64,000 nucleotides of DNA, taken from assembly GCA_028710525.1 (NCBI GenBank), contig JAQTTY010000001.1:1-64000 (forward strand), read 5' to 3'. This stretch comes from Gallionella sp. (GTDB taxonomy: Bacteria; Pseudomonadota; Gammaproteobacteria; Burkholderiales; Gallionellaceae). Positions 63,553 to 64,000 of this stretch are shown one piece after another. Below the pieces are notes generated by a model that saw only the letters and a list, made by a program, of their open reading frames with translations, ran no database searches and had not been told where the DNA came from. A program made the translations under genes and the position numbers. Each line of letters starts with the position of its first letter. Position 1 is the stretch's first letter.

Positions 63553-64000
63553 GGCTTGCCCTCCAAGAAATTTTTCAGCATGTCGTGACCATGCTCGGTG
63601 AGGATGGACTCGGGATGGAACTGCACGCCGTGCACCGCCAGTGTCTTGTGACGCACGCCCATGATCTCGCCATCATCCGTCCAGGCGGTGACTTCCAAAC
63701 AATCTGGCAGCGACTCTCTTTCGATCACCAGCGAGTGATAGCGCGTTGCGGTGAAAGGATCAGGCAATCCGGTGAACACGCTGTTGCTGTGATGATGGAT
63801 CTGCGAGGTCTTACCGTGCATCAAAGTCTTGGCATGGATGATGTTGCCGCCAAAAGCCTGACCTATGCTTTGATGACCCAGACACACGCCTAGCAAAGGA
63901 ATCTTGCCTGCGAAGTGTTTGATCGCCGCTACCGAAATGCCAGCCTCATTGGGCGTGCAAGGACCGGGTGACACCACCAGATGTTGCGGATTCAACTTGG
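63549..64000 (-). CDS. trpG: Anthranilate synthase component II (glutaminase), C-terminal part
   Basis: This is the 150-residue C-terminal portion of the class I glutamine amidotransferase; the first 40 or so residues lie beyond the window. [16 protein letters not shown], the Cys nucleophile in [16 protein letters not shown] and the catalytic His-Glu in [12 protein letters not shown] are present. The frame runs off the end (codons continue past the first TTG at 63995), so no start can be given. In many betaproteobacteria it also serves folate synthesis as PabA. Confidence 0.96.
   Translation of the reverse strand, partial: KLNPQHLVVSPGPCTPNEAGISVAAIKHFAGKIPLLGVCLGHQSIGQAFGGNIIHAKTLMHGKTSQIHHHSNSVFTGLPDPFTATRYHSLVIERESLPDCLEVTAWTDDGEIMGVRHKTLAVHGVQFHPESILTEHGHDMLKNFLEGKP

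Overview
The window is ordinary bacterial chromosome, densely packed with housekeeping genes. It suggests a betaproteobacterium, probably of the order Nitrosomonadales and possibly near the Gallionellaceae or Thiobacillus-type autotrophs. This is inferred from gene order (gpmI-envC-ctpA-moeB, dciA/M23 peptidase/secA, hemC-hemD-hemX-hemY, yibN-grxC-secB-gpsA, comF/bioB-F-H-C-D), from a petABC bc1 operon, and from protein style; it was not tested by a search. No tRNA, rRNA, CRISPR array, transposase or phage gene was seen.

Layout. 1-6.3 kb: an unrecognised partial gene, dbpA with a small co-transcribed gene, a repeat-filled intergenic stretch, hslR-scsD, and an SBP-PAS-PAS-GGDEF cyclase. 5.9-8.7 kb: cytochrome bc1 operon petA-petB-petC plus a fourth small c-type cytochrome (minus strand). 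8.8-14.2 kb: minus-strand run gpmI-envC-ctpA-hypothetical-moeB. 14.2-20.5 kb: plus-strand operon arsR-adaptor-sqr-RND pump-DUF2892, the most interesting locus. The regulator has two cysteines spaced exactly as in the sulfide/persulfide sensors SqrR and BigR. The oxidoreductase carries all three catalytic cysteines of type I sulfide:quinone oxidoreductase. A perfect ATTAG-type inverted repeat lies over the predicted -10 box in front of the adaptor gene. Together they read as a sulfide-responsive unit that joins sulfide oxidation to an RND export pump. 20.5-27.8 kb: a Wzy/PglL-like membrane protein, yibN-grxC-secB-SH3 protein-gpsA, trmL, an orphan GspE-like ATPase with degenerate motifs, and comF. 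27.9-32.5 kb: complete biotin operon bioBFHCD. 32.5-36 kb: TauE/SafE-like protein, SCO1 and a two-component pair. 36-48.5 kb: ftsK, lolA, rarA, a methyltransferase, serS, dciA, an M23 peptidase, secA, a cNMP-binding protein and argJ. 48.6-56.2 kb: ppc, then hemC-hemD-hemX-hemY and a periplasmic retropepsin-like protease. 56.2-64 kb: a 2Fe-2S flavin reductase, an atypical SDR, a lysR/pirin/old-yellow-enzyme group, a FabMG-like protein, trpD and the C-terminal part of trpG.

A second theme is small palindromic, G/C-rich repeats that sit between genes and also inside genes in frame. A roughly 102-base copy in hemD is clearly related to the intergenic copy at 2371-2545. A 14-bp-arm palindrome lies inside bioH. 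Both genes remain open and keep their family motifs, so these inserts add about 34 and about 17 residues to otherwise normal enzymes. Other points worth a look are a strong terminator-like hairpin inside the first codons of the Wzy-like gene, a possibly leaderless hslR, and two palindromes in the lysR-pirin intergenic region.
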